Shown one piece after another: positions 4,692 to 10,517 of a stretch of DNA of 10,517 nucleotides. The translations under genes and the position numbers were made by a program. The notes beneath the pieces were generated by a model. That model saw only the letters and a program-made list of their open reading frames with translations, ran no database searches and had not been told where the DNA came from. The stretch is from Veillonellaceae bacterium UBA5809. GTDB lineage: Bacteria > Bacillota > Negativicutes > Veillonellales > Dialisteraceae. The stretch lies in assembly GCA_002417965.1 (NCBI GenBank), contig DIDD01000025.1, forward strand, positions 1 to 10,517, written 5' to 3'. Numbering within the stretch: the stretch's first letter is position 1; the number at the start of each line of letters is the position of its first letter.

Positions 4692-6314
4692 TCAGGAATG
4701 ACTGCGGTTCCGCTTGATGGCGGCTTCTATAAGTCCGCGGAACAGGGGATGAGGCCTTGTGGGCCGTGATTTGAATTCCGGATGGAACTGGCTGGCCATG
4801 AAGAAAGGATGATCCTTCAGTTCAATGGTTTCCACCAGGCGTCCGTCAGGGCTGGTTCCGGAGAAAACCATGCCTTTTGCCGCCATCTGGGGCCGGAATC
4901 GGTTGCTGACTTCATAGCGGTGGCGGTGTCTCTCATAAACGACTTCCTCTCCCCCGTAGAGTTTTCTGGCCTGTGTTCCTTCCGCCAGCTTGCAGGGATA
5001 GAGGCCGAGACGCATGGTGCCGCCCTTTTCCGTCACTTCTTCCTGATCATCCATCAGATCAATCACAGGGTATTCGGTATTTTCATCAAATTCATGGGAG
5101 TTGGCGTTTTTCAGTCCGCATACATCACGGGCAAATTCAATGATGGCGCACTGGAGACCCAGACAAAGTCCCAGGAAAGGGATTCCTTTTTCACGGGCAT
5201 AGCGGATGGCTGCAATTTTCCCCTCGATACCGCGGTTCCCGAATCCTCCCGGAATAATGATGGCCGCTGTATTTTTGAAAACCTTGTCCATGTCCGTGCC
5301 TTCCATTTCGAGGTCTTCCGAATCAATCCAGCGGATATTCACTTTCGTGTCAAAAGCATAGCCTGCATGATAGAGAGATTCCGCAACCGACAGATACGCA
5401 TCGTGAAGGGCTACATATTTTCCTACAATAGCCACTGTCACGGTATTTTTGGCTTCCAGGATATGACGCACCATAGCCTTCCACTCGGTCATGTCGCAGG
5501 GTCTGTCCTCAAGACCCAGCTTTTTCAGGACAATAGTATCCAGTCCTTCATTCTGGAGTTCCAGGGGCACTTCATAAATGCTGCTGCAGGTCATATTGGA
5601 AATGACGGCATTTCTGTCCACATCGCAGAAGAGGGCGATCTTATCTTTCATGTCATCGGAGATTTCTTTTTCTGTCCTGCATACGATGATATCCGGCTGA
5701 ATACCGATGCTGCGGAGTTCTTTGACGCTGTGCTGCGTCGGTTTGGTTTTGAGCTCTCCGGCTGCTGAAATATAGGGAATCAGCGTTACATGAATATAAA
5801 GCACATCATTTCTGTTCGGCACATCCTTGCGCACCTGGCGGATCGCTTCCAAAAAAGGAAGTGATTCTATATCCCCCACGGTGCCGCCGATTTCTGTAAT
5901 CACTACATCCGCATTGTCTTCCCGTCCCACATGGAGAACCCGGTCCTTGATTTCATTGGTGATATGGGGAATGACCTGAACAGTGGATCCCAGATAATCT
6001 CCCTGCCGTTCTTTGTTAATCACGGACTGATAGATTTTTCCTGTGGTCACATTGGAGGCTTTGGAGAGGTTAATGTCAATAAAGCGTTCGTAATGTCCCA
6101 GATCCAGATCTGTCTCCGCTCCGTCATCGGTTACAAAGACTTCTCCGTGCTGATAGGGATTCATGGTCCCCGGATCAATGTTGATGTACGGATCAAACTT
6201 CTGAATGGTTACTTTGTAGCCCCGGTTTTTCAAAAGGCGTCCCAAAGATGCTGCGGTGATTCCTTTTCCCAGCGATGACACCACTCCGCCGGTTACAAAA
6301 ATATACTTTGTCAT
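4692..6314 (-). CDS. pyrG: CTP synthase (glutamine-hydrolysing)
   Basis: This enzyme makes CTP from UTP, ATP and glutamine, the last step of pyrimidine nucleotide synthesis, in the cytoplasm as a tetramer. The 540 residues match the family's usual length. The N-terminal synthetase domain (about 1-267) opens with KYIFVTGGVVSSLGKG, whose glycine-rich loop at 9-18 binds ATP. It also has DPYINIDPGTMNPYQHGEVF at 41-60 and TEIGGTVGDIES at 140-151. The C-terminal class I glutamine amidotransferase domain has the oxyanion segment IIIPGGFGNRG at 352-362, nucleophile C384 in LGLCLGLQ, and the H511/E513 pair in FHPEF. AGGGG lies just before the ATG. It follows argS by 13 bases and is cotranscribed with it. 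There is no room for a pyrG attenuator leader of the kind known in Bacillus, so any CTP-responsive control would have to act elsewhere. The terminator follows directly. Confidence 0.98.
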   Translation of the reverse strand: MTKYIFVTGGVVSSLGKGITAASLGRLLKNRGYKVTIQKFDPYINIDPGTMNPYQHGEVFVTDDGAETDLDLGHYERFIDINLSKASNVTTGKIYQSVINKERQGDYLGSTVQVIPHITNEIKDRVLHVGREDNADVVITEIGGTVGDIESLPFLEAIRQVRKDVPNRNDVLYIHVTLIPYISAAGELKTKPTQHSVKELRSIGIQPDIIVCRTEKEISDDMKDKIALFCDVDRNAVISNMTCSSIYEVPLELQNEGLDTIVLKKLGLEDRPCDMTEWKAMVRHILEAKNTVTVAIVGKYVALHDAYLSVAESLYHAGYAFDTKVNIRWIDSEDLEMEGTDMDKVFKNTAAIIIPGGFGNRGIEGKIAAIRYAREKGIPFLGLCLGLQCAIIEFARDVCGLKNANSHEFDENTEYPVIDLMDDQEEVTEKGGTMRLGLYPCKLAEGTQARKLYGGEEVVYERHRHRYEVSNRFRPQMAAKGMVFSGTSPDGRLVETIELKDHPFFMASQFHPEFKSRPTRPHPLFRGLIEAAIKRNRSHS

Positions 6315-6327
6315 GGTCCCCTCCCCT

Positions 6328-7992
6328 TTACATATGCTCCGGTGCAGTCACACCCAGGATGTTCAGTGCATGCACCAATATATATTGAACAGCTGTCACC
6401 AGCCCCAGTCTGGCCTCGGTCAGCGGCCGCTCCACACCGAGGATGCGGCACTGGCGGTAGAATTGATGAAACAGACTGGCCAGTTCATAGGCATATCTGG
6501 CCACACGGTGCGGTGCCCGCTCCCGGGCCGCTGCGGCAATCAGATCATGATATTCTTCCATTTTCTTAATTAAGCTGATTTCACAGTCTTCTGTAAGAAG
6601 ACCGAAATCCGTGTCCTCCCAGCGGCCCCAGGAAATGCCTGCTTCCGCCGCCTGCCGGTACAGGCTGTGTATCCGCGCGCTGGCATACTGGATATAATAC
6701 ACGGGATTTTCACTGGACTCTCTTTTAGCCAGGTCAATGTCAAATTCCATCTGGCTGTCCAGTGAACGGCTGTTGAAGAAATACCGGGCCGCATCGGTCC
6801 CTACTTCTTCAATCAGTTCTGCCAGCGTCACAGCTTCTCCTGTCCGCTTGGACATTTTGACAGGCACTCCGTCGCGGAGAAGCGTCACCATCTGCAGCAG
6901 GAGTACTTCCAGACGGTCCGGATCATATCCCAGAAAATCAATGGCTGTTTTCATCCGTGCAATATAGCCGTGATGGTCAGCTCCCCAGATATCAATCAGC
7001 TGGCGGTAGCCTCTTTCCAGTTTATCCCGGTGATAGGCAATATCCGAACAAAAATAGGTGGGTACTCCGTTGGCACGGATGACCACGCGGTCTTTATCGT
7101 CTCCGCATTCCGTGGTTTTCATCCACCAGGCGCCGTCTTTTTCATACATTTTGCCGCGCTGCTTCAACACATCGAGCGCTGCTTCCACCCGGTCCGGATA
7201 GAGTGATTTTTCACTGTACCAGCGGTCAAAGGTCACATGGAAATCGGAAAGATCCTTTTTCAGAGCCGCCAGCTTTTCGGAAAGAGCCAGATCTTTAAAA
7301 ACAGACAGCCGTTCTTCCTCTGTCATGCGGAGATATTTATCTCCGTCGCGGTCTTTGATTTTGCGCGCTGTTTCAATAATGTCCTGGCCCCGGTATCCGT
7401 CCTCCGGCACTTCTGCATCCTGCCCAAACAGCTGGAGGTAACGGGCATTGACCGATTCCGCCAAATGTTCAATCTGATTGCCTGCATCATTAATATAATA
7501 TTCAGAGGCCACCTGATAGCCTGCCGCCCGCAGAAGATTGACCAGGGCGCTCCCATAAGCCGCTCCCCGGCCATGGCCTACATGGAGAGGTCCTGTGGGA
7601 TTGGCTGATACATATTCAACCAGCACGGTGTCTTCTCTGCGCACGGGCAGACTGCCGTAATCCGCGCCGGTGTTCAGAATCGTCTTTAAATTGTCATATA
7701 CCGCCTGGGCCGCCAGAAAAATATTAATGAAACCGGCACCGGCAATTTCCGTTTTGGCAATCAGTCCGCTCTGCAGGTGGCGCACCAGGATTTCTGCAAT
7801 CTGCCGCGGCGCACGGTGAGCCGTTTTAGCCCACTGCATGGCCGCATTGGATGAAAAATCCCCGAATTCTTTTCTGGGCGGTATTTCCAGCTTCTGTACG
7901 GTACCGTAATCTCCTTCAGGAAGATCACCGCTCCGCACAGCCTCCTGCCCCGCCTGTTCAATCAGTTGTCTCAGCTGCTCCCTTATTTCCAT
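6328..7992 (-). CDS. argS: Arginyl-tRNA synthetase
   Basis: This is a class I aminoacyl-tRNA synthetase that charges tRNA-Arg with arginine in the cytoplasm. With the chosen start it has 554 residues, normal for bacterial ArgS. The order of parts is typical. The N-terminal Add1 domain (about 1-100) recognises the tRNA elbow. SANPTGPLHVGHGRGAAYG with the HIGH-type HVGH is at 137-140, and the KMSKR motif is at 379-383. The DALR anticodon-binding domain runs from about 432 (YYIQYASARIHSLYRQA) to the end. I chose ATG 7992 because GGGAGG (8005-8010) lies 12 bases upstream and MEIREQLRQLI is a typical ArgS N-terminus. In-frame TTG 8019 and ATG 8016 have no ribosome site. With this start the gene overlaps the DUF1934 gene by 35 bases, which implies translational coupling. 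pyrG follows after 13 bases. Confidence 0.97.
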   Translation of the reverse strand: MEIREQLRQLIEQAGQEAVRSGDLPEGDYGTVQKLEIPPRKEFGDFSSNAAMQWAKTAHRAPRQIAEILVRHLQSGLIAKTEIAGAGFINIFLAAQAVYDNLKTILNTGADYGSLPVRREDTVLVEYVSANPTGPLHVGHGRGAAYGSALVNLLRAAGYQVASEYYINDAGNQIEHLAESVNARYLQLFGQDAEVPEDGYRGQDIIETARKIKDRDGDKYLRMTEEERLSVFKDLALSEKLAALKKDLSDFHVTFDRWYSEKSLYPDRVEAALDVLKQRGKMYEKDGAWWMKTTECGDDKDRVVIRANGVPTYFCSDIAYHRDKLERGYRQLIDIWGADHHGYIARMKTAIDFLGYDPDRLEVLLLQMVTLLRDGVPVKMSKRTGEAVTLAELIEEVGTDAARYFFNSRSLDSQMEFDIDLAKRESSENPVYYIQYASARIHSLYRQAAEAGISWGRWEDTDFGLLTEDCEISLIKKMEEYHDLIAAAARERAPHRVARYAYELASLFHQFYRQCRILGVERPLTEARLGLVTAVQYILVHALNILGVTAPEHM

Positions 7993-8440
7993 GTTTTTCA
8001 GGATCCTCCCACACATCAACAGTTAATTCGTTATAATGGCAAAACACACCGTCCAGATCAATGTCATAAGCAATCCGCATATGTCCGCTTCCGCCGGATA
8101 TGGTATTTTCCAACCCCCGCGTATGGACGCCCATCTGCAATGTGCCGAACGGTGTTTCGTATTGTGAATAGGTGACTTCACCGGGCTTATATTCCTGCTG
8201 CTGAAGGATTTTCCCTACACGGACCAGATTGACCGAATCGGGATAAAAGCGGAGAGACGTCGTTGTCCCTTCCATGCCGGTCAGTTCCGTTTCCTGGTAC
8301 GTAATATAGGAAAAACCTTTTTGTATGCCAAATTTCCCCGGTGTTTCCAGGGAAATTTTTTCATCCTGCCCGCTGTCGTTACGCTGCAAACTGGTCACGC
8401 GTATCATTACATCTTTTATCATACTGTTTTCCGCCTGCAT
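7958..8440 (-). CDS. DUF1934 family protein (YwiB-like, beta-barrel)
   Basis: This 160-residue cytoplasmic protein matches the DUF1934 (YwiB) pattern, a small lipocalin-like beta-barrel of unknown function. Landmarks are SYITYQETEL (44-53), the TPFGTLQMGVHT strand pair (96-107) and the terminal IAYDIDLDG (123-131). The family commonly sits immediately before argS in Bacillota, as here, which supports the assignment. No signal peptide or membrane segment is visible. The start at 8440 has only a modest GGGTGA ribosome site. M7 is an alternative that would drop six residues. It is probably the first gene of a DUF1934-argS-pyrG operon driven by an extended -10 promoter at 8463-8471. Confidence 0.85.
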   Translation of the reverse strand: MQAENSMIKDVMIRVTSLQRNDSGQDEKISLETPGKFGIQKGFSYITYQETELTGMEGTTTSLRFYPDSVNLVRVGKILQQQEYKPGEVTYSQYETPFGTLQMGVHTRGLENTISGGSGHMRIAYDIDLDGVFCHYNELTVDVWEDPEKHGNKGAAETTD

Positions 8441-8462
8441 CTCTTTTCACCCACATGTTATG

Positions 8463-8471
8463 ATTATAGCA
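8463..8471 (-). promoter_or_regulatory. Extended -10 promoter element before DUF1934-argS-pyrG
   Basis: On the minus strand TGCTATAAT is a perfect extended -10. No good -35 is found 16-18 bp upstream. Transcription would start near 8456, only about 15 nt before the DUF1934 ATG. Confidence 0.6.
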
Positions 8472-8543
8472 TAGAAATCTGCGTACACGGCAGTCAGAGG
8501 ACTGTTGATTTTTTCTGTTATTCCTTATAAACAACAATTTCGT

Positions 8544-8552
8544 ATTATAGCA
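8544..8552 (-). promoter_or_regulatory. Second identical extended -10 element, farther upstream
   Basis: TGCTATAAT occurs again on the minus strand, 81 bp upstream of the first copy, again without a clear -35. It would give a leader of about 95 nt for the DUF1934-argS-pyrG unit. It may be a second promoter or a chance match. Confidence 0.4.
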
Positions 8553-8574
8553 CAAGATGTTTGCAAATTCCACT

Positions 8575-8601
8575 GAAAAAGCCGGAAATTCCTGCTTTTT
8601 C
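8575..8601. repeat. 27-bp near-perfect inverted repeat (orphan hairpin)
   Basis: Two 13-base arms, GAAAAAGCCGGAA and TTCCTGCTTTTTC, surround a single central A and match at 12 of 13 pairs. The inner GGAAATTCC is itself symmetric. No gene ends here on either strand, so an ordinary terminator role is not obvious. A protein-binding site or a hairpin in an unseen small RNA would fit. Confidence 0.6.
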
Positions 8602-8738
8602 CACTCTGTTTTTGAAAATTTTCTCTCCTGCGCCGTGCGGAAAATGCCTGAAGCCTCCTTTCACTTTCCTTGCAGAGATTTTTTCTTTGTGTTATCCTGC
8701 ATTCATAAGGTGTCCGCCGTTCAGGGCAGAGTTCCTGC

Positions 8739-8764
8739 TTTTTTCTGTCCAGCCGCAGAAAGGA
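8739..8764 (+). promoter_or_regulatory. Hairpin that can mask the DUF805 ribosome site
   Basis: TTTTTTCTG (8739-8747) can pair with CAGAAAGGA (8756-8764), nine pairs including two G-U wobbles, around an 8-base loop. The right arm contains the whole AAAGGA ribosome site. The stem is A/U-rich, so stability is doubtful and control of translation is inference. Confidence 0.35.
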
Positions 8765-8771
8765 TATATTC

Positions 8772-9224
8772 ATGAAATTCAGAAAATCCCCTCTTCTTTC
8801 CTATTTGACTTATAAAGGACGGCTCAACCGTTCCCGTTATATTTTTTATCATGTTATTCTCGTCGTGATCATGCTCTTCGTGCTGGATCTGATTCTGACC
8901 AACGGCGGATCCATGGCTTCTTTTGTTACCGTATTCGGCCCTGTAATGGCCGCCGTAAGCATCCTTTTCACTTCGCGCCGTCTCCATGATATGAATCTGC
9001 CCGGATGGTGGGCCGTCATTGTGTATCTTTTAAATTTTGCCAGCGGCCATCTGACACAGATATATCCCGTCACCGGATGGGGTCTGGGACCCCTGTCCCT
9101 GTTCTGTTTTATTGTTTTATTCTTCAAAAAGGGAACCTCAGGCCCCAACCGCTTCGGCCCTGATCCCCTGGCGCCGGCTGACGCCCCAGAAAAAGAAACC
9201 GCCCACAGCAAGTCAGAATCCTGA
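8772..9224 (+). CDS. DUF805 family small membrane protein
   Basis: This is a predicted cytoplasmic-membrane protein of 150 residues with about four hydrophobic segments (roughly 25-43, 50-66, 80-92, 102-118). Its function is unknown for the whole family. It carries the DUF805 landmarks: KGRLNRSRY at 15-23 before the first segment, the RRLHDMNLPGWW signature at 69-80, and KGTSGPNRFGPDP at 120-132 before a polar C-terminal tail. AAAGGA lies seven bases before the ATG. It stands alone, divergent from the DUF1934-argS-pyrG operon and convergent with the quinone reductase, with a shared terminator between them. No promoter is convincing, and the leader may hide the ribosome site in a hairpin. Confidence 0.9.
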   Translation: MKFRKSPLLSYLTYKGRLNRSRYIFYHVILVVIMLFVLDLILTNGGSMASFVTVFGPVMAAVSILFTSRRLHDMNLPGWWAVIVYLLNFASGHLTQIYPVTGWGLGPLSLFCFIVLFFKKGTSGPNRFGPDPLAPADAPEKETAHSKSES

Positions 9225-9277
9225 CTGTCATTTGGAAACAGACAGAAAGAGGCCGTCATTGATTCCCCGGCATACGG

Positions 9278-9305
9278 AAAAGGCAGCGTTGAAACGCTGC
9301 CTTTT
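9278..9305. terminator. Bidirectional terminator between DUF805 and the quinone reductase
   Basis: A perfect 11-bp stem (9278-9288 with 9295-9305, AAAAGGCAGCG and complement) with a 6-base loop ends in four T on either strand. It sits between the two convergent stop codons and can serve both genes. Confidence 0.88.
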
Positions 9306-9324
9306 CTGCTCTGAAGAGCCTTTT

Positions 9325-9909
9325 TCAGAAGAGCCCGCGGATCTTCTTTTCCAGCTCGTCAAGTATCTTTTTTCCCTGCTCCTCACCGGCATCCTGCACG
9401 GATCCGAAGCAGAGACGTCCCAGGGGACTGATGCCCGTAAAATCAAAGATCCCCTCTTCCGCCGCCTGGTCAATAGACCGGGACATGCCGTTTTTACGGT
9501 AAATTTCTTCTGCCTCTCCCTGCGTATTGATGATCCATCCTTTTTTGCCTGCAAGCAGACTCTGCAGTTCTCCCTGCGGCGTATAGGCATAGGCGAATCC
9601 ATAGGCAAGTACCCGGTCAATATACCCCTTCATAATGGCCGGCATACCTGCCCACCATACAGGATAAATAAGGGTGATGACATCCGCTGCCGCCACAAAG
9701 TCCTGTTCTTTCTTAATATCTTCCGGAATCTGTCCCCGTCCCATGGAGGAAAAATCTTCTTCTGTCAGTACAGGATCAAATCCGATTTTATATAAATCAC
9801 GTACCTGAACGGAATGTCCCATTGACTCCAAGACATGTTCCGTTCTTTCCAATATTGCGCGGTTCAGGCTGGTGCGCCGCGGATGTGCAAAAACAAGCAG
9901 ATGTTTCAT
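9325..9909 (-). CDS. Flavodoxin-like NAD(P)H:quinone oxidoreductase (Flavodoxin_2 type)
   Basis: This is a predicted cytoplasmic FMN/FAD-dependent reductase that passes two electrons from NAD(P)H to quinones or similar electrophiles, like the KefF, MdaB and YwrO enzymes. The 194 residues start with the beta-strand and phosphate loop KHLLVFAHPRRTSLNRAI (2-19). The YPVWWAGMPAIMKGYIDRV motif at 82-100, the GFAYAY flavin-side segment at 104-109 and the GKKGWIINTQG strand follow. I chose ATG 9909 because AGGAGGGG lies seven bases upstream and the protein then begins at the flavodoxin strand. A further 21 in-frame codons upstream have no ribosome site. A KefF-like partner role is not supported, because no KefC-type antiporter is visible. 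It diverges from the efflux gene at 10006, suggesting joint control. Confidence 0.9.
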   Translation of the reverse strand: MKHLLVFAHPRRTSLNRAILERTEHVLESMGHSVQVRDLYKIGFDPVLTEEDFSSMGRGQIPEDIKKEQDFVAAADVITLIYPVWWAGMPAIMKGYIDRVLAYGFAYAYTPQGELQSLLAGKKGWIINTQGEAEEIYRKNGMSRSIDQAAEEGIFDFTGISPLGRLCFGSVQDAGEEQGKKILDELEKKIRGLF

Positions 9910-9943
9910 AAGAATGCCCCTCCTGTCATTGGTTTTCTTCTTT

Positions 9944-9972
9944 ATCTTACGCCTTGCCGGAAAAGGAAGCAA
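9944..9972 (-). promoter_or_regulatory. Probable promoter of the quinone reductase
   Basis: On the minus strand TTGCTT (9967-9972), a 17-bp spacer and TAAGAT (9944-9949) lie at a suitable distance before the ribosome site. Both hexamers are imperfect matches. No comparably good promoter for the divergent efflux gene was found in the 96-bp interval. Confidence 0.4.
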
Positions 9973-10005
9973 ACCGGTCTACCTGCCTGTGAAAAGAGGC
10001 CCGTT

Positions 10006-10517
10006 ATGGATGTATCCCCGTCTTGGAAAAAAACTTTGATTTTATTGATTACAGTGCTCGCCCCTTTTACCGCCACGCTGGATGCCAGCATTGTGAATGT
10101 GGCTCTTCCCGTACTGTCCCATTCTCTCCATACAGAAAGCTCCTCCGTGGCCTGGGTATCCAATATTTATACCATCGTCATGGCTGCCGCTATTCTTTTT
10201 TTCGGCCGTCTGGGGGATATCCGGGGACAGGAAAAGGTATTCACCGGCGGCATGGCGCTGTTCGCTGCCGGGTCGCTGCTATGCAGCTTTGCTTCCGGCT
10301 TTGGGGAACTGCTGGCTGCCAGAATGATTCAGGCTGCCGGAGGCAGCGCCGCCCTGGCAAACAGTCAGGGTATTATTGTGCGGACTTTTCCGGCCTCCCA
10401 GAGAGGGCGCGCACTGGGGCTGAACGGTGCTTTTGTGGCCCTGGGCATGGCCGCCGGCCCTTCGGCAGGAGGCTGGCTTCTCGCTTATGGAAGCTGGCCT
10501 TTCATCTTCCTTATCAA
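10006..10517 (+). CDS. MFS drug-efflux transporter, DHA2 (14-TM, EmrB/QacA type), N-terminal part
   Basis: The frame opens at ATG 10006 and stays open to the window end, giving 170 visible residues of a protein usually about 450-500 long. It is a predicted proton-driven exporter of drugs or other amphiphiles in the cytoplasmic membrane. LDASIVNVALP at 25-35 is the DHA2-type motif in the first membrane segment. The MFS motif A, GRLGDIRGQEK, is at 67-77 in the loop between segments 2 and 3. The antiporter motif C, GMAAGPSAGGW, is at 147-157 in segment 5. AGAGG lies about eight bases before the ATG. Its divergent partner is a quinone reductase, a common pairing for stress or toxin response, but no regulator gene is visible here. 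The substrate cannot be predicted. Confidence 0.92.
   Translation, partial: MDVSPSWKKTLILLITVLAPFTATLDASIVNVALPVLSHSLHTESSSVAWVSNIYTIVMAAAILFFGRLGDIRGQEKVFTGGMALFAAGSLLCSFASGFGELLAARMIQAAGGSAALANSQGIIVRTFPASQRGRALGLNGAFVALGMAAGPSAGGWLLAYGSWPFIFLI

Larger units (their letters stand above)
8441..8771. other. 331-bp divergent intergenic region
   Basis: This region separates the DUF1934 operon (minus) from the DUF805 gene (+). It holds two extended -10 elements for the minus strand, a CAGTC/GACTG hairpin at about 8490-8503, a 27-bp inverted repeat at 8575-8601 and a hairpin over the DUF805 ribosome site at 8739-8764. The only promoter candidate for DUF805 is weak (TTGCAG 8670-8675, 17 bp, TATCCT 8693-8698). 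Several short reading frames cross it in both directions but none has a good ribosome site or recognisable product. I see no T-box specifier or antiterminator sequence, although an aminoacyl-tRNA synthetase gene lies downstream. Confidence 0.7.

Noticed and set aside
4782..5768. 328-codon + strand reading frame
   Set aside because: It is fully antisense to pyrG, which is unmistakable. Long antisense frames are expected from its codon bias.
7993..8019. TTG 8019 or ATG 8016 as argS start
   Set aside because: Neither has a ribosome site, and the added residues are not typical of ArgS. GGGAGG upstream of ATG 7992 fits better.
8441..8771. T-box riboswitch for argS
   Set aside because: I looked for the conserved antiterminator core and a terminator before DUF1934 on the minus strand and saw neither.
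8525..8815. Short reading frames of 61-88 codons on both strands in the DUF1934/DUF805 interval
   Set aside because: They overlap each other, lack credible ribosome sites and show no recognisable protein features.
9910..9972. N-terminal extension of the quinone reductase
   Set aside because: The strong ribosome site and the flavodoxin first strand both place the start at 9909, and the extension overlaps the probable promoter.
10097..10327. 76-codon + strand frame near the right end
   Set aside because: It is out of frame inside the MFS gene, whose conserved motifs are all in the other frame starting at 10006.
1..10517. CRISPR array, tRNA or rRNA genes, toxin-antitoxin, phage or defence genes
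   Set aside because: There are no regularly spaced repeats, no tRNA-like cloverleaf that I could recognise, and no proteins of those classes.

Overview
This looks like a chromosomal window from a low- to mid-GC Gram-positive-lineage bacterium (Bacillota). The strong GGAGG-type ribosome sites, TTG starts, compact T-tailed terminators, TTGACA/TATAAT promoters and the gene order DUF1934-argS-pyrG (compare ywiB-argS-rpoE-pyrG in Bacillus, here without rpoE) all point that way. A Negativicutes host such as a Dialister relative is my guess from the overall feel of the proteins; I could not test it.

Layout. Positions 1-1330 hold an apparently intact IS256-family insertion sequence with a full-length transposase (+ strand). 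From about 1420 to 8440 every gene runs on the minus strand in separate transcription units, listed here in transcription order. The unit DUF1934 protein, argS and pyrG ends at a terminator just after pyrG. Next come two tandem nitroreductase paralogues, of which the second has its own strong promoter and its own terminator. Last is a two-gene unit made of an unrecognised 191-residue protein, translationally coupled to a lipoprotein of the metal/cobalamin-type ABC substrate-binding family, ending in a terminator next to the insertion sequence. To the right, a small DUF805 membrane protein (+) faces a flavodoxin-like NAD(P)H:quinone reductase (-), sharing a bidirectional terminator. A DHA2-type drug-efflux MFS gene (+) diverges from the reductase and runs off the window end.

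Functionally the window mixes housekeeping (arginyl-tRNA and CTP synthesis) with flavin-dependent redox or detoxification enzymes, an orphan uptake lipoprotein and an efflux pump. I see no phage, CRISPR, defence or biosynthetic cluster, and nothing that I would call a new multi-gene system. The best candidates for new biology are small. They are a 5' leader that can fold into two mutually exclusive hairpins, one enclosing the ribosome site, before the unknown 191-residue gene; the internal duplication in that protein; a roughly 50-residue proline/acid-rich insert in the substrate-binding lipoprotein; and an unexplained 27-bp inverted repeat in the 331-bp divergent intergenic region.
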